This document shows positions 1 to 7,936 of a DNA stretch of 64,000 bases, piece after piece. A program made the position numbers and the translations under genes. How positions within the stretch are numbered: the first letter of the stretch is position 1; every line of letters starts with the position of its first letter. The DNA lies in contig JAXHVQ010000012.1 in assembly GCA_034189065.1 (NCBI GenBank), positions 1 through 64,000 of the forward strand, written 5' to 3'. A model generated the notes under the pieces. It ran no database searches and was not told the DNA's origin. It saw nothing but the letters and a program-made list of their open reading frames with translations. Source of the DNA: FACHB-1406 sp034189065. GTDB lineage: Bacteria; Cyanobacteriota; Cyanobacteriia; Cyanobacteriales; Spirulinaceae.

Positions 1-76
1 TGAGGACGGGATAATCATCTTGGGGCAGATGACTCAGGTGTTTTTTGACAATTTCTGGGAAGTTCGATACAATCAT
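1..76 (-). CDS. 5' end of an unidentified gene, cut by the window edge
   Basis: The minus strand reads an open frame from an ATG at 76 to the window edge (25 codons, starting MIVSNFPEIVKKHLSHLPQD). No stop interrupts it. The peptide is too short to assign. The neighbouring transposase remnant makes a mobile-element gene possible, but that is inference. Confidence 0.4.
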   Translation of the reverse strand, partial: MIVSNFPEIVKKHLSHLPQDDYPVL

Positions 77-99
77 AGTTAGTTATTTTTGAAATTCAC

Positions 100-130
100 G
101 CTCCCAGCTTACCAGATTGGGAGCATTTTT
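100..130 (+). terminator. Hairpin with T-run, possible terminator or IS end
   Basis: GCTCCCA at 100-106 pairs with TGGGAGC at 118-124 across an 11-base loop and is followed by ATTTTT. It lies between the minus-strand partial gene and the transposase remnant, so it could also be the inverted end of a decayed insertion element. Confidence 0.3.
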
Positions 131-149
131 CTGCAAAAGATTTCTATCA

Positions 150-341
150 TTCAACACTTCTGGGGTCAAAGATGTGATTTTCAAAGAAGATAGGTCAAGA
201 TTTAAAAATGAGTCAGCAGCAGCCAATTTCTCACTTTTAGTAACTCTCGTAATGAATCTTTACCGAATTTTTGGCTTTCTTTCAATAACTCAGGGAAAAG
301 AATGGGAGCGAAAATCGCTGGGAGCAGTTGTTGGTAATTGA
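150..341 (+). pseudogene. C-terminal fragment of a DDE transposase
   Basis: A 74-codon frame (ATG at 117, stop at 341) carries, from about codon 17, the segment KDVIFKEDRSRFKNESAAAN followed by a hydrophobic LVMNLYRIFGF stretch. This resembles the C-terminal end of ISAs1/IS4-type cyanobacterial transposases, where a DVxFxED motif is followed by an A-P/A-N-x-S-L/I helix and an N-L-x-R motif. The first 15 codons look unrelated, and no catalytic N-terminal part is present upstream, so this is a remnant. The family is suggested by pattern only. Confidence 0.5.
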
Positions 342-683
342 GAATATGAACGGGGCTTAAAAACATTAAGTCTTTTTGTTTTAAAGAATCAAAATCGGTA
401 GCCGGATGGCTGTTATTCTTACCAAATCAGCGACCGGGTAAGTTTTAGCATTAAAAAACACGGAAATGACGTAGACTTAAAAGTTGCATCTGCGCTCTAA
501 TTTTAAAAGTGAAAAAAGGAGAATTTTTTTAAAAAGTTTCCCCCTTTTCTTTGGGAGTAAAATTTGAAAATGAAAACGCCCTGCTTATTAAGCGGTTCCC
601 CCTTTTTCAAGGGGGGGTTAGGGAAGATCGATTGGTTTCAAACTGACGGCTGACGGCCGACCGCCAAAAATTCACCTTTGCCT
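342..683. other. Gene-free stretch with a C/G-rich hairpin
   Basis: No convincing gene is seen. A CCCCC (598-602) / GGGGG (611-615) hairpin of the type scattered through cyanobacterial genomes lies just beyond the 3' end of the lipoprotein gene and could end its transcript. A similar but weaker C-rich/GGGAG motif is near 530-560. Confidence 0.4.
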
Positions 684-1127
684 TTAACCTTGAGCGTTTT
701 GTTGGGCGTACTCCAAATTCGTCTGATACTCCACCGCCTTCTCCTGGGCGACGGCATAATTCGGATCCCCTTCAGGAACCGCCTGCATCAGCCCAATAGC
801 CGTTTGCCACTCAGTAGCTACCGCTTGCCACTCTTCCGGCGTTTGGGCAGTTTGCGTCAATTGGGCGGCGCTGGTGGCGCTATTCACCGCATCCCTAAAC
901 GGCGTAACCGACTCGGGAATCGCCGCTTGGGGTGCTTCGGCAGCAGGGTCGGCAGCGGCAGGGTCGGCAGCAGCAGGGTCGGCGGCAGCAGGGTCGGCGG
1001 GAACGGGTTCCACTACAGGTTCCTCTTCTCCACCACCGCCCGTAAACGAGTTAATCAAATTGCAGCCCGCAGTCGGAGAAAGCAATACCCCAGCGAGGAG
1101 AACAGTCAAGAAACGAGAATTTAACAT
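684..1127 (-). CDS. Lipoprotein with alanine/proline/aspartate repeat linker
   Basis: 147 residues. The N-terminus is a classic lipoprotein signal: charged start, hydrophobic LTVLLAGVLLS core and a lipobox ending T-A-G-C at Cys22, so the mature protein is probably lipid-anchored. Residues about 31-65 are acidic and then a repeated DPAAA/ADPAA linker. The C-terminal 80 residues are predicted helical, with TPEEWQAVATEWQTAI and later EKAVEYQTNLEYAQ. This helical end looks like a small conserved cyanobacterial domain, but I cannot name it. The gene follows the HerA-like ATPase by 30 bases on the same strand and may be co-transcribed with it. Confidence 0.75.
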   Translation of the reverse strand: MLNSRFLTVLLAGVLLSPTAGCNLINSFTGGGGEEEPVVEPVPADPAAADPAAADPAAADPAAEAPQAAIPESVTPFRDAVNSATSAAQLTQTAQTPEEWQAVATEWQTAIGLMQAVPEGDPNYAVAQEKAVEYQTNLEYAQQNAQG

Positions 1128-1157
1128 AGGTTTTGCACCATTTAAAAAAAATGTTAC

Positions 1158-2873
1158 TTAAAATCCTAGATCGGCTTTGGCCTTTTGAGCCGCCGCGAAG
1201 ACCTCTTCGTCGGATTTTTCTTCCCAAGCGATCGCGCCAATTTCCTCGTAATATCGACTATCATAAGGTCGAGTGCGCACTACCACGGGCATGGGGACGG
1301 CGTGACCGAGAATTAACGCCTGCTGTTTGGAGTCGAGTTTAGCCAAAACCGATCGCAAGTTTTGTCCCCCCGACACGCCAGTAAAAATCGCATCGATATC
1401 TTTTTCGTCGTTTAACAAACAAGTGATGCGCGTCCCCACCTGCGACATAACCTCATTATCGATGCCCGACGGACGTTGATCGACAATCAGCAGCGTTACG
1501 AAGTATTTTCGCATCTCCCGCGCGATCGTTCCAAAAATGGTTTGGTGGACAATGCTAGAGTCGAGAAAGCGGTGCGCTTCTTCAATGGTAATCACCAGCG
1601 GCTGCGGGCGGTCTTGGGGATTTTTAGTCCGCAAAAACTCATCGGCCTTTTTCACATAACTTTTGTGAATGCGGCGCGTCATCATGTTCGTCGCCAGCAT
1701 ATAGGACAGCATATTAGATTGAGACCCAAATTCCACCACCACGTGCTTGCCCGCATCCAAAGATTGTAAAATTCGCTCGATGTAGTTGTGGGGACACGCA
1801 CTGCGCATATACTTAAGACTATCGAGGCGCATTAATTTGCGCTGCAAGGCCATAATTGCGCCAGTATGACCTTGTTTTTCCTCGCAAAACATTCGGATTT
1901 CTTCGTTCCCCATATTCAACAGTTGAACGATCCAAGATTTGCCGAATTCTGAGGCAAGAATGTTGGCATTATCAATACTCGCTTCGGACAAATTGAGTTC
2001 GTGTCCGACGAGGCGCAAATCTTCAATTTCGATTTGATCGTAACTGAGATAAAGTTCTTGGGCATCTCGAACCCCTCGCCGTTTGGTCGATTCGGGGTCG
2101 AGGGTATAAATTTCAACTTGTCCGGGGAACAATTGGCGCAGTCCTTTAACCGTACTCACGTCCTTGCCTTCGCGCATGGCTTCCCACCCGTATTCCGAGT
2201 GCATATCGAACATCAGATTGACGGCAGCTTGTTTGCGAATGATGCCCGAAATCAGGAGGCGCGTGAGGAAAGATTTTCCCGTTCCCGATTTGCCAAAAAT
2301 GCCGTTACTGCGTTCGATAAAGCGATCGAGGTTAATGCACACGGCAACGTCCATGTCAAGGGGTTGACCGATGGCGAAATTATTGCGCGTAGGGTCGTCT
2401 TCCCAACCAAAGACGGCGCGAAAATCGCCTTCGCTAGCATCGTACACTTGGCTAAAATGACTGGGAATGGTTTTAACGGGAAGGAGTTCGAGATCGGCGC
2501 TGCTTTGGACTTCCATCGACCCCAGGGAGGTATCGCCGTTGGTTTGGGGCCCATTCCCGTTAAACGTTTCGCTCGTGGGGGTAAACATTAACATGGGGGA
2601 GATGTTAATTGTACCAAAGGTTCCATTTCCCGCCAAAACTTCCCGTAAAAAATCGTCGCCCGGTTCGGGAGGGTTAGTGAGAATGCGGTTGCTCGCCGTT
2701 CCCAGGGTAACATCGGTAAGGAGACAGAAAAACCGCGATCGCGTTCCTTGAACCACCATAAATTTGCCAACGCGCATATCTTCAACAGAAACATCGGCGT
2801 GCAAGCGCACTTCTAACCCTTGAGAAAGAGAACCTTGGGTGACTGAACCGAGGGGAATATTGTCATCGATCAT
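1158..2873 (-). CDS. HerA-like ATP-binding protein (DUF87/FtsK-HerA superfamily)
   Basis: 571 residues. The N-terminal part (about 1-130) fits a HAS-barrel-like region. The ATPase domain has Walker A GKSGTGKS at 194-201, Walker B LVITIEEAH at 426-434 and a DQRPSGID motif at 465-472 with downstream arginines, the arrangement of HerA/DUF87 hexameric translocases. In archaea and some bacteria HerA works with NurA nuclease in DNA end processing. No nurA-like gene adjoins it here, so the exact role in cyanobacteria is not shown. The ATG at 2873 gives the full HAS-barrel and is the natural start. Confidence 0.8.
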   Translation of the reverse strand: MIDDNIPLGSVTQGSLSQGLEVRLHADVSVEDMRVGKFMVVQGTRSRFFCLLTDVTLGTASNRILTNPPEPGDDFLREVLAGNGTFGTINISPMLMFTPTSETFNGNGPQTNGDTSLGSMEVQSSADLELLPVKTIPSHFSQVYDASEGDFRAVFGWEDDPTRNNFAIGQPLDMDVAVCINLDRFIERSNGIFGKSGTGKSFLTRLLISGIIRKQAAVNLMFDMHSEYGWEAMREGKDVSTVKGLRQLFPGQVEIYTLDPESTKRRGVRDAQELYLSYDQIEIEDLRLVGHELNLSEASIDNANILASEFGKSWIVQLLNMGNEEIRMFCEEKQGHTGAIMALQRKLMRLDSLKYMRSACPHNYIERILQSLDAGKHVVVEFGSQSNMLSYMLATNMMTRRIHKSYVKKADEFLRTKNPQDRPQPLVITIEEAHRFLDSSIVHQTIFGTIAREMRKYFVTLLIVDQRPSGIDNEVMSQVGTRITCLLNDEKDIDAIFTGVSGGQNLRSVLAKLDSKQQALILGHAVPMPVVVRTRPYDSRYYEEIGAIAWEEKSDEEVFAAAQKAKADLGF

Positions 2874-3027
2874 TCGTTTAATTTCCGTTCCATCTGTAGG
2901 TAAGCTACTCTGCCGCCAGTTGCCAATTGTCAGATGAGTGAATAGACTTATTAATGCGAAGTTAGTTTTGAGGCAATCTTGCTCGTAGGCTCATAGGTTT
3001 ATTTTAAAGGGTACGGCTTTATAAGGC

Positions 3028-3318
3028 ATGACTGAAATTCGCCAGACTGAAACCTATTCCCGATGGTTTGACTCCCTGCGCGATCGCCAAGCAAAGGCAC
3101 GGATTGACATTCGCCTTCGTCGCCTGTCGATGGGCAACCCTGGCGACGTGAAATCCGTGGGAAAAGGTGTTTCAGAACTGCGTATTAACTATGGTCCGGG
3201 CTATCGAGTGTATTTTCTACAACGTGGGGATACTTTGATTATCTTACTTGCAGGAGGGGACAAACGTACCCAAAATCGGGATATCTCCACAGCATTGAAT
3301 TTAGCACAAGAATTTTAG
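3028..3318 (+). CDS. RelE/HigB-type toxin (addiction module killer protein)
   Basis: 96 residues, typical length for the RelE/ParE superfamily toxins that act as ribosome-dependent mRNA interferases. Recognisable features are the early RQTETYSRWFDSLRD helix, the basic RIDIRLRRLSMGNPGDVKSV segment, and the C-terminal strand pattern YGPGYRVYF ... IILLAGGDKRTQ. This pattern (R-x-Y-F, G-G-D-K-x-T-Q) defines the 'addiction module killer' subgroup. The toxin precedes its antitoxin, with a 9-base gap, which is the HigBA order. Confidence 0.88.
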   Translation: MTEIRQTETYSRWFDSLRDRQAKARIDIRLRRLSMGNPGDVKSVGKGVSELRINYGPGYRVYFLQRGDTLIILLAGGDKRTQNRDISTALNLAQEF

Positions 3319-3327
3319 GAGAGTTTC

Positions 3328-3615
3328 ATGAGCAACATTCAAACCTATCCCTGGGATGCAGCCGAGCATCTGGAAACCAAAGAAGATATGGCTGCTTATC
3401 TCGAAGCAGCACTTGAAGATGGCGATCCGGCGCTAGTGGTAGCTGCATTAAGAGATATTGCTCGCTCGCCCGGAATGACGCACATTACCCATGAAACCGG
3501 GCTTGGGCGCGACAGTCTTTATAAAGCGTTATCGAGCGAAGGAAATCTAGAATTGACTGCGGTTTTCAGAGTCGTGCAAGCACTGGGTCTGCGTTTGCGG
3601 GCTACTCCAAGATAA
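3328..3615 (+). CDS. Helix-turn-helix antitoxin of the preceding toxin
   Basis: 95 residues. It begins with YPWDAAEHL and contains a Cro/XRE-like helix-turn-helix (about 54-85: THITHETGLGRDSLYKALSS followed by VFRVVQALGLRL). This is the standard antidote partner of RelE/HigB-like killers in this subgroup. It would neutralise the toxin and repress the shared promoter upstream of 3028. An AGGAGAG ribosome binding site lies directly after the toxin stop codon, about 7 bases before the ATG. Confidence 0.88.
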   Translation: MSNIQTYPWDAAEHLETKEDMAAYLEAALEDGDPALVVAALRDIARSPGMTHITHETGLGRDSLYKALSSEGNLELTAVFRVVQALGLRLRATPR

Positions 3616-3624
3616 CATCTTTTG

Positions 3625-4257
3625 TTAACTTCGTACCCACTCCCGAAAGGCTTTCATCGTTTTATTTCTCCCTTCCCGTTTGCATTGTTCCAGATATCGA
3701 GGAATTGCCTCTTTCAAAGGAAAGCCAGGAAAATTTGGACTTGTTTCTGCTTCAACATACTCGGTATTTTGTAACACATTAATTTGCAACTCCCCCCCTT
3801 CAAAACGCCACAACTCCGGCACCTTCAAAGTTTGATAAATATCGGGGTGGGTTCGAGAAGTAACATCGATCTCTAAAGCGAGGTCTGGGGGCGGATCGAC
3901 CGTCAAATCGATTCTATCTTTCCCTCTGATTAACGCTTCATTGTTGATATAGAAACAGTTGTCTGGTTCGATTCCTTTAAACATTTCTGGATTCTTAAAC
4001 GTCGTCGAACCCAAACACCAAAAATCGATCTCCAGCTCTTCTAAAAGCGCTTCAAGGAAATTGCTAACAAGAACTTTGCTCGTTTCGTGTTTGGGTAGAG
4101 GAACCACAATTTCTAAAACTCCCTTATTGTAAGCAACTCTCGAAGCCCGATGTTCTCCCAACTCTTCTAAAATCTTTTCAAACTCCGACCAACTGACATC
4201 GTACAATAAAACCCGTTCTCCGGGCGGAATCTTAATTTGTTTGAGTTCCAATAACAT
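3625..4257 (-). CDS. Uma2 family endonuclease, copy 1
   Basis: 210 residues, the usual Uma2 (DUF820) length. Uma2 proteins have a PD-(D/E)xK nuclease fold and are highly amplified in cyanobacteria; their biological role is not settled. Visible motifs are EPDNCFYINNEA, the acidic DLTVDPPPDLALEIDVTSRT core that holds the D...E-x-D catalytic pattern, and a C-terminal EAIPRYLEQCKREG helix. It is a tandem duplicate of the gene at 4307-4960, sharing most of its sequence. The start is supported by TAGGAG upstream of the ATG. It is convergent with the toxin-antitoxin pair (9 bases apart). Confidence 0.85.
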   Translation of the reverse strand: MLLELKQIKIPPGERVLLYDVSWSEFEKILEELGEHRASRVAYNKGVLEIVVPLPKHETSKVLVSNFLEALLEELEIDFWCLGSTTFKNPEMFKGIEPDNCFYINNEALIRGKDRIDLTVDPPPDLALEIDVTSRTHPDIYQTLKVPELWRFEGGELQINVLQNTEYVEAETSPNFPGFPLKEAIPRYLEQCKREGRNKTMKAFREWVRS

Positions 4258-4306
4258 CGCATTTAACTCCTAAGTTTGGCGGCGATCGATAGGCGCGATC
4301 GCGTCT

Positions 4307-4960
4307 TTATTTCTCCCCGTTCTTTTCTCTCTCCCTCACCCACTCCCGAAAAGCTTTCATCGTTTTGTTTCTTCCTTCTCGCTCGCATTTTTCGAGATAC
4401 TGAGGAATCGCTTCTTTTAAAGGAAAGTTGGGGAAGATAACACTTCTTCCCACTTCAACGTACTCGTTATTTTGCAACACATTGATTTGTAATTTTCCTC
4501 TATCAAAACGCCATAGTTCCGGCACTCCTAATGCTTGATAAATATCGGTATGCGTTCGGGAAGTAACATCAATTTCCAAAGCGAGGTCGGGCGGCGGATC
4601 GACGGTTAAATCGATCCTCTTTTTTCCTCGAATTAATGCCTCATTTTTGATATAAAAGCAGTTGTCCGGTTCGATTCCTTGAAAGGCTTCTGAATTTTTA
4701 AACGTCGTCGAGCCCAAACACCAAAAATCAACTTCTATTTCTTCTAAAAGCGCCTTGACAAAATCGCTTATTTGTTCCTTGTCTCTCTCGTACTTAAGTA
4801 AAGGAACCGCAATTTCCAAAATTTCTCCATCGCAAGCAATTCGAGAAGACCGATGTTCTCCCAACTCTTCTAAAATATTTTCAAACTCCGACCAACTGAC
4901 ATCGTACAATAAAACCCGTTCTCCTGGCGGTACTTCGATTTGCTTAAGTTCTAATAACAT
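4307..4960 (-). CDS. Uma2 family endonuclease, copy 2
   Basis: 217 residues, paralogue of the adjacent 3625-4257 gene. The N-termini (LLELKQI.. PPGERVLLYDVSWSEFE) and catalytic cores (DLTVDPPPDLALEIDVTSRT) are almost identical. Divergence is concentrated around residues 43-75 and at the C-terminus, where this copy has an extra EREKNGEK tail. The 49-base gap and same orientation indicate tandem duplication and probably co-transcription. The ATG is preceded by AGGAG and GAGG motifs. Confidence 0.85.
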   Translation of the reverse strand: MLLELKQIEVPPGERVLLYDVSWSEFENILEELGEHRSSRIACDGEILEIAVPLLKYERDKEQISDFVKALLEEIEVDFWCLGSTTFKNSEAFQGIEPDNCFYIKNEALIRGKKRIDLTVDPPPDLALEIDVTSRTHTDIYQALGVPELWRFDRGKLQINVLQNNEYVEVGRSVIFPNFPLKEAIPQYLEKCEREGRNKTMKAFREWVREREKNGEK

Positions 4961-5123
4961 TACCTCTTACTCCTAAGTGCTTTTAATCTTATTCAATTCA
5001 GCCGTAAAAAGAAATATTTGAACAAAGGAAAAAGATAAAAAAACAGGGGGAGAGGCAACCGTAAAACAAGTCATCTTACTTCCTCCTCCCCCGTCAAAAA
5101 TATCTCATCAAAAGTCGAACCGC

Positions 5124-5921
5124 TTACTCAATTTCAATGTTCGTTGGCGCGCTAGCCGTTCCTCCTCCCACGATTAGCGGCTTGCGGAAGGCGGTATAAA
5201 CGCGATCGCGCCACTCAAAGAACGGTTCATACGTGCTACTATCCGCCAAGCCGGGAATTCCTTTCCCCTTTAATCCTTCAGGAATATCCAAATACGGCCC
5301 ATCGGGAAACTTGAGGATAATACTTAAAGCCGCCACCGTTAAATCGGCTAAAGTCGGCGTATCCCCCACCAAATAAGGACTCTCCTGCAAAATCAAACAC
5401 AGCGCATCCAAATCCTGTCGGAGGGCGGTAATTGCCTGTTTCACCGCATCGCCGCCGAAACCGACTCCCGAGCCCAAAACATCGAGAACGTCGCCAGGAA
5501 TAGCCCCAACAATGGTTTTAAAGAAGTCCGGCGTACCGTTGGGCAACAGGGAAGTACGGAAGTTTTGATTTTTGTTAAACGCGCCGATAAACGCCTTGCG
5601 TCCCTTCCCCCCAATCGACTCGTCAGCCCACTCCTCCATCATCAAGCACAAACCCCGCTGTTTGGGATCCGTGGGAATTATAGGTCTTTCTGGATATTTC
5701 CGCTCCAAATAAAGGGCAATTTCGGTAGAATCTCCGATAAAGACACCCCCATCCTTCAGCACCGGAACTTGCCGCTGTCCCGCTTGGCGCATTAACTCAA
5801 CCTGTCCCACGCCGGGGGTAACTTCGACTTTGCGATAGTCCAATCCCTTGTAGTCCAGGATCAGTCGTACTTTTTCCGAATACTGCGATAGTTCAAATTG
5901 ATAAAGCTCTAGCATTCCCAT
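5124..5921 (-). CDS. Glutathione S-transferase family protein
   Basis: 265 residues. The N-terminal thioredoxin-like domain (1-85) shows ELYQFELSQYSEKVRLILDY with the S-Q-Y-S stretch in the active-site position, the cis-proline motif QVPVLKDGG and the glutathione-contacting GDSTEIALYLE. The C-terminal all-helical domain contains SPYLVGDTPTLADLTVAA, the conserved GST helix-6 capping motif. It is slightly longer than canonical bacterial GSTs because of an insert around residues 110-165. The likely role is glutathione conjugation or reductase activity in the cytoplasm; the substrate is unknown. The protein ends in a flexible GGGTASAPTNIEIE tail. Confidence 0.85.
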   Translation of the reverse strand: MGMLELYQFELSQYSEKVRLILDYKGLDYRKVEVTPGVGQVELMRQAGQRQVPVLKDGGVFIGDSTEIALYLERKYPERPIIPTDPKQRGLCLMMEEWADESIGGKGRKAFIGAFNKNQNFRTSLLPNGTPDFFKTIVGAIPGDVLDVLGSGVGFGGDAVKQAITALRQDLDALCLILQESPYLVGDTPTLADLTVAALSIILKFPDGPYLDIPEGLKGKGIPGLADSSTYEPFFEWRDRVYTAFRKPLIVGGGTASAPTNIEIE

Positions 5922-6018
5922 TTCCTATGCAACACCTGCCATTATGAAGGATATAGCAATGAAGTGGGAAGGGGGAACGTTAGGAGAGAACTAACTGCCC
6001 AACTGTGTTGTTTGCTAA

Positions 6019-6528
6019 ATGAAGTATACCAGAAGACCGATGATTCAGTCTAAAACTCGCCAAGAGCAAAAGCTCGAACAACTGCGATCGATGAGCTATC
6101 TTCTCGATAGCGCGATTCCCATTCCCGGCACCCGCTACAGGATCGGTTTGGATCCGATTTTGGGCTTACTTCCAGCCGTCGGAGATTATCTGGGAGCCAT
6201 TTTTTCGGGATATATTGTCGTAAAAGCGGCGCGGATGGGAGCGTCGAAAGAAGTTTTGTCGCGAATGACAGGCAATATTATTTTAGAAGCTTTCGTGGGA
6301 ACAATTCCCCTAGTGGGCGATCTTTTCGATGCCGGGTGGAAAGCCAATGTCAAAAATATTGAGTTACTCGAAACCCATTTGGACTTACAACCGCCCCAAA
6401 GCCGTCAGCGGACTGAGTGGGTATTTCTCGGGTTACTTTTAGGCGGCTTAACTTTAGCTGTCCTTCTCTTTGCCGCGTTGAGCATTTCGATTTTAACCGC
6501 ATTGTTTCGACTCTTGGGATTTCAGTAA
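6019..6528 (+). CDS. DUF4112 domain-containing membrane protein
   Basis: 169 residues. The conserved DUF4112 block runs from about residue 20 to 120, with the signature LDSAIPIPGTRYRIGLDPIL, GLLPAVGDYLGA and VPLVGDLFDAGWKANVKN-like segment (here IPLVGDLFDAGWKANVKN). A C-terminal hydrophobic helix (about 135-165) is a clear membrane segment. The function of DUF4112 is unknown. An internal ATG at codon 8 (MIQSKTRQEQ) is an alternative start and would leave the domain intact. Confidence 0.8.
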   Translation: MKYTRRPMIQSKTRQEQKLEQLRSMSYLLDSAIPIPGTRYRIGLDPILGLLPAVGDYLGAIFSGYIVVKAARMGASKEVLSRMTGNIILEAFVGTIPLVGDLFDAGWKANVKNIELLETHLDLQPPQSRQRTEWVFLGLLLGGLTLAVLLFAALSISILTALFRLLGFQ

Positions 6529-6531
6529 CTA

Positions 6532-6676
6532 TATAGCGTTTTTAAACGAAACGTAAACAATAAATGGCCCAGAATTCAAATCCACCGCGCGCTCTCTCCG
6601 GGACGTTCAATTTGTAGGGACGTTCAATTAACGTCCCTACGTTGAAACGGTTTACATCCCGTTCAGAAATGCTATA
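6532..6676. mobile_element. MITE-like inverted-repeat element, copy A
   Basis: 145 bases bounded by TATAGC ... GCTATA. The left 27 bases and the reverse complement of the right 27 agree at 21 positions, and all six differences are transitions. The inside carries the palindromic unit GTAGGGACGTTCAATT/AACGTCCCTAC. It is homologous, inverted, to copy B at 30708-30848. It lies 4 bases after the DUF4112 stop codon. To its right, 6673-6790 continues with a second related segment (TATAGTATTTTGATTTAGG ... GAAGAATAG repeats) also seen beside other copies. Confidence 0.7.
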
Positions 6677-6802
6677 GTATTTTGATTTAGGTTGTAAAAC
6701 TCTGGCTTCGGAAGAATAGAAGAATGGAAGAATAGAAGAATTTACCAATTTGAGGGACGGGCAAGGAATGACTCAAAGTTTGGGAATCTGAAATCCCGAA
6801 GA

Positions 6803-7852
6803 TTAAGGAAGCGATCGCGAAACCACCAGTTTACCTCGAACGCTTCCTTGTTCGAGCATTGCGTGGGCTTGACGAAACGATTCTTCTGAAAAAGAACCAA
6901 TTTCAGTTGTCGCGATCGCTTGAATTTGCCCGGTTTCTATCAATTGCATCAAATCCTCCAGTTGTTGGCGGTAAATCACCCAATCTTTAGACTCGCCGAA
7001 TAAAGCCTTTGCCGCCAAAAATTCAAAGTGAAACGTTGCCGATCGCGCAAACATAGGACTTTCTCGACCGTTAAACAAATCGAGCTTAAAATCGTCAGGT
7101 TCTTCCACAATTGAAACCACCCGTCCGCCAAACCCAATGACGCGACAACACAGTTGTTTCATCTCGCCTCCGACAAAATCGAAAGCAACATTGATAGGTT
7201 GGTTGTCGTTACAACTTTGAACTTGGGTTTGTAACTGCGATCGCGATCGCCCCCGATAGCGGATAATACACTCGGGCGAAACCCCCAATTCTTCCACCAA
7301 ATAGTTTACTCCGCCATCGCTCCCCGCCGTCGTAATAATCGGTTCTGCCCCAAGATAGCGACACAATTGAATCGCCATCGAGCCCGCTCCTCCCGTCCCT
7401 CCAGCAATAAAAACAGCCTCGCCAGCGCGAACATTTGCCTTCCCAACAACCGACTCGTAAGCCGTCAAACCAACCAGCGGAATAGCCGCCCCTTGGATAA
7501 AAGAAAGGCGCGACGGTTTGCGACAGATAAAACTAACGGGAACGCAAACATATTCCGCATAAGCGCCGTTACTTTTAGAACCGCCGAGATAAGCACAAAC
7601 TTCATCTCCAACATGGAAATCGTTTACTCCCTCTCCAATTTTATCCACAACTCCAGCTAAATCCTGACCCAGTACCATCGGTAAATCTCCCCCAAATCGA
7701 CCTTGCCGCACTTTATAGTCAACAGGATTAATAGCAGCCGCATCGACCCGAATCCGAACTTCGCCGACCTTGGGATTGGGAGTTTCCCATTCAGACACTT
7801 TAAGGGTTTCAATGTCTCCAAATTTATCGATTTGGATAACTTTCATCATCAT
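6803..7852 (-). CDS. NADPH:quinone reductase-like zinc-independent alcohol dehydrogenase (MDR family)
   Basis: 349 residues, medium-chain dehydrogenase/reductase fold. The N-terminal GroES-like domain includes AAINPVDYKVRQG and VLGQDLAGVVDKIG. The Rossmann domain has the nucleotide motif AGGTGGAGSMA at about 150-160. The structural-zinc cysteine cluster of classical alcohol dehydrogenases is absent, which points to the quinone oxidoreductase / enoyl reductase branch. The predicted reaction is NADPH-dependent reduction of quinones or reactive enones. It starts with three consecutive ATGs (MMMKV), so the exact initiation codon is uncertain. The next gene is divergent. Confidence 0.82.
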   Translation of the reverse strand: MMMKVIQIDKFGDIETLKVSEWETPNPKVGEVRIRVDAAAINPVDYKVRQGRFGGDLPMVLGQDLAGVVDKIGEGVNDFHVGDEVCAYLGGSKSNGAYAEYVCVPVSFICRKPSRLSFIQGAAIPLVGLTAYESVVGKANVRAGEAVFIAGGTGGAGSMAIQLCRYLGAEPIITTAGSDGGVNYLVEELGVSPECIIRYRGRSRSQLQTQVQSCNDNQPINVAFDFVGGEMKQLCCRVIGFGGRVVSIVEEPDDFKLDLFNGRESPMFARSATFHFEFLAAKALFGESKDWVIYRQQLEDLMQLIETGQIQAIATTEIGSFSEESFRQAHAMLEQGSVRGKLVVSRSLP

Positions 7853-7936
7853 TCAAATGAGCTTCTGGATTATTTTAAATTTAAGCAAAAAGGCTCGAAT
7901 CAATTCTCAATTAAAAAGCGTGTTAGTTTAATAAAG

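Noticed and set aside
678..1124. 148-codon plus-strand frame opposite the lipoprotein gene
   Set aside because: Arg/Gly-rich shadow of the repetitive minus-strand gene; no start context or domain.
7703..7936. N-terminal extension of the ABC transporter frame
   Set aside because: It is antisense to the 5' end of the quinone reductase gene, and the ATG at 7937 gives the normal protein start.
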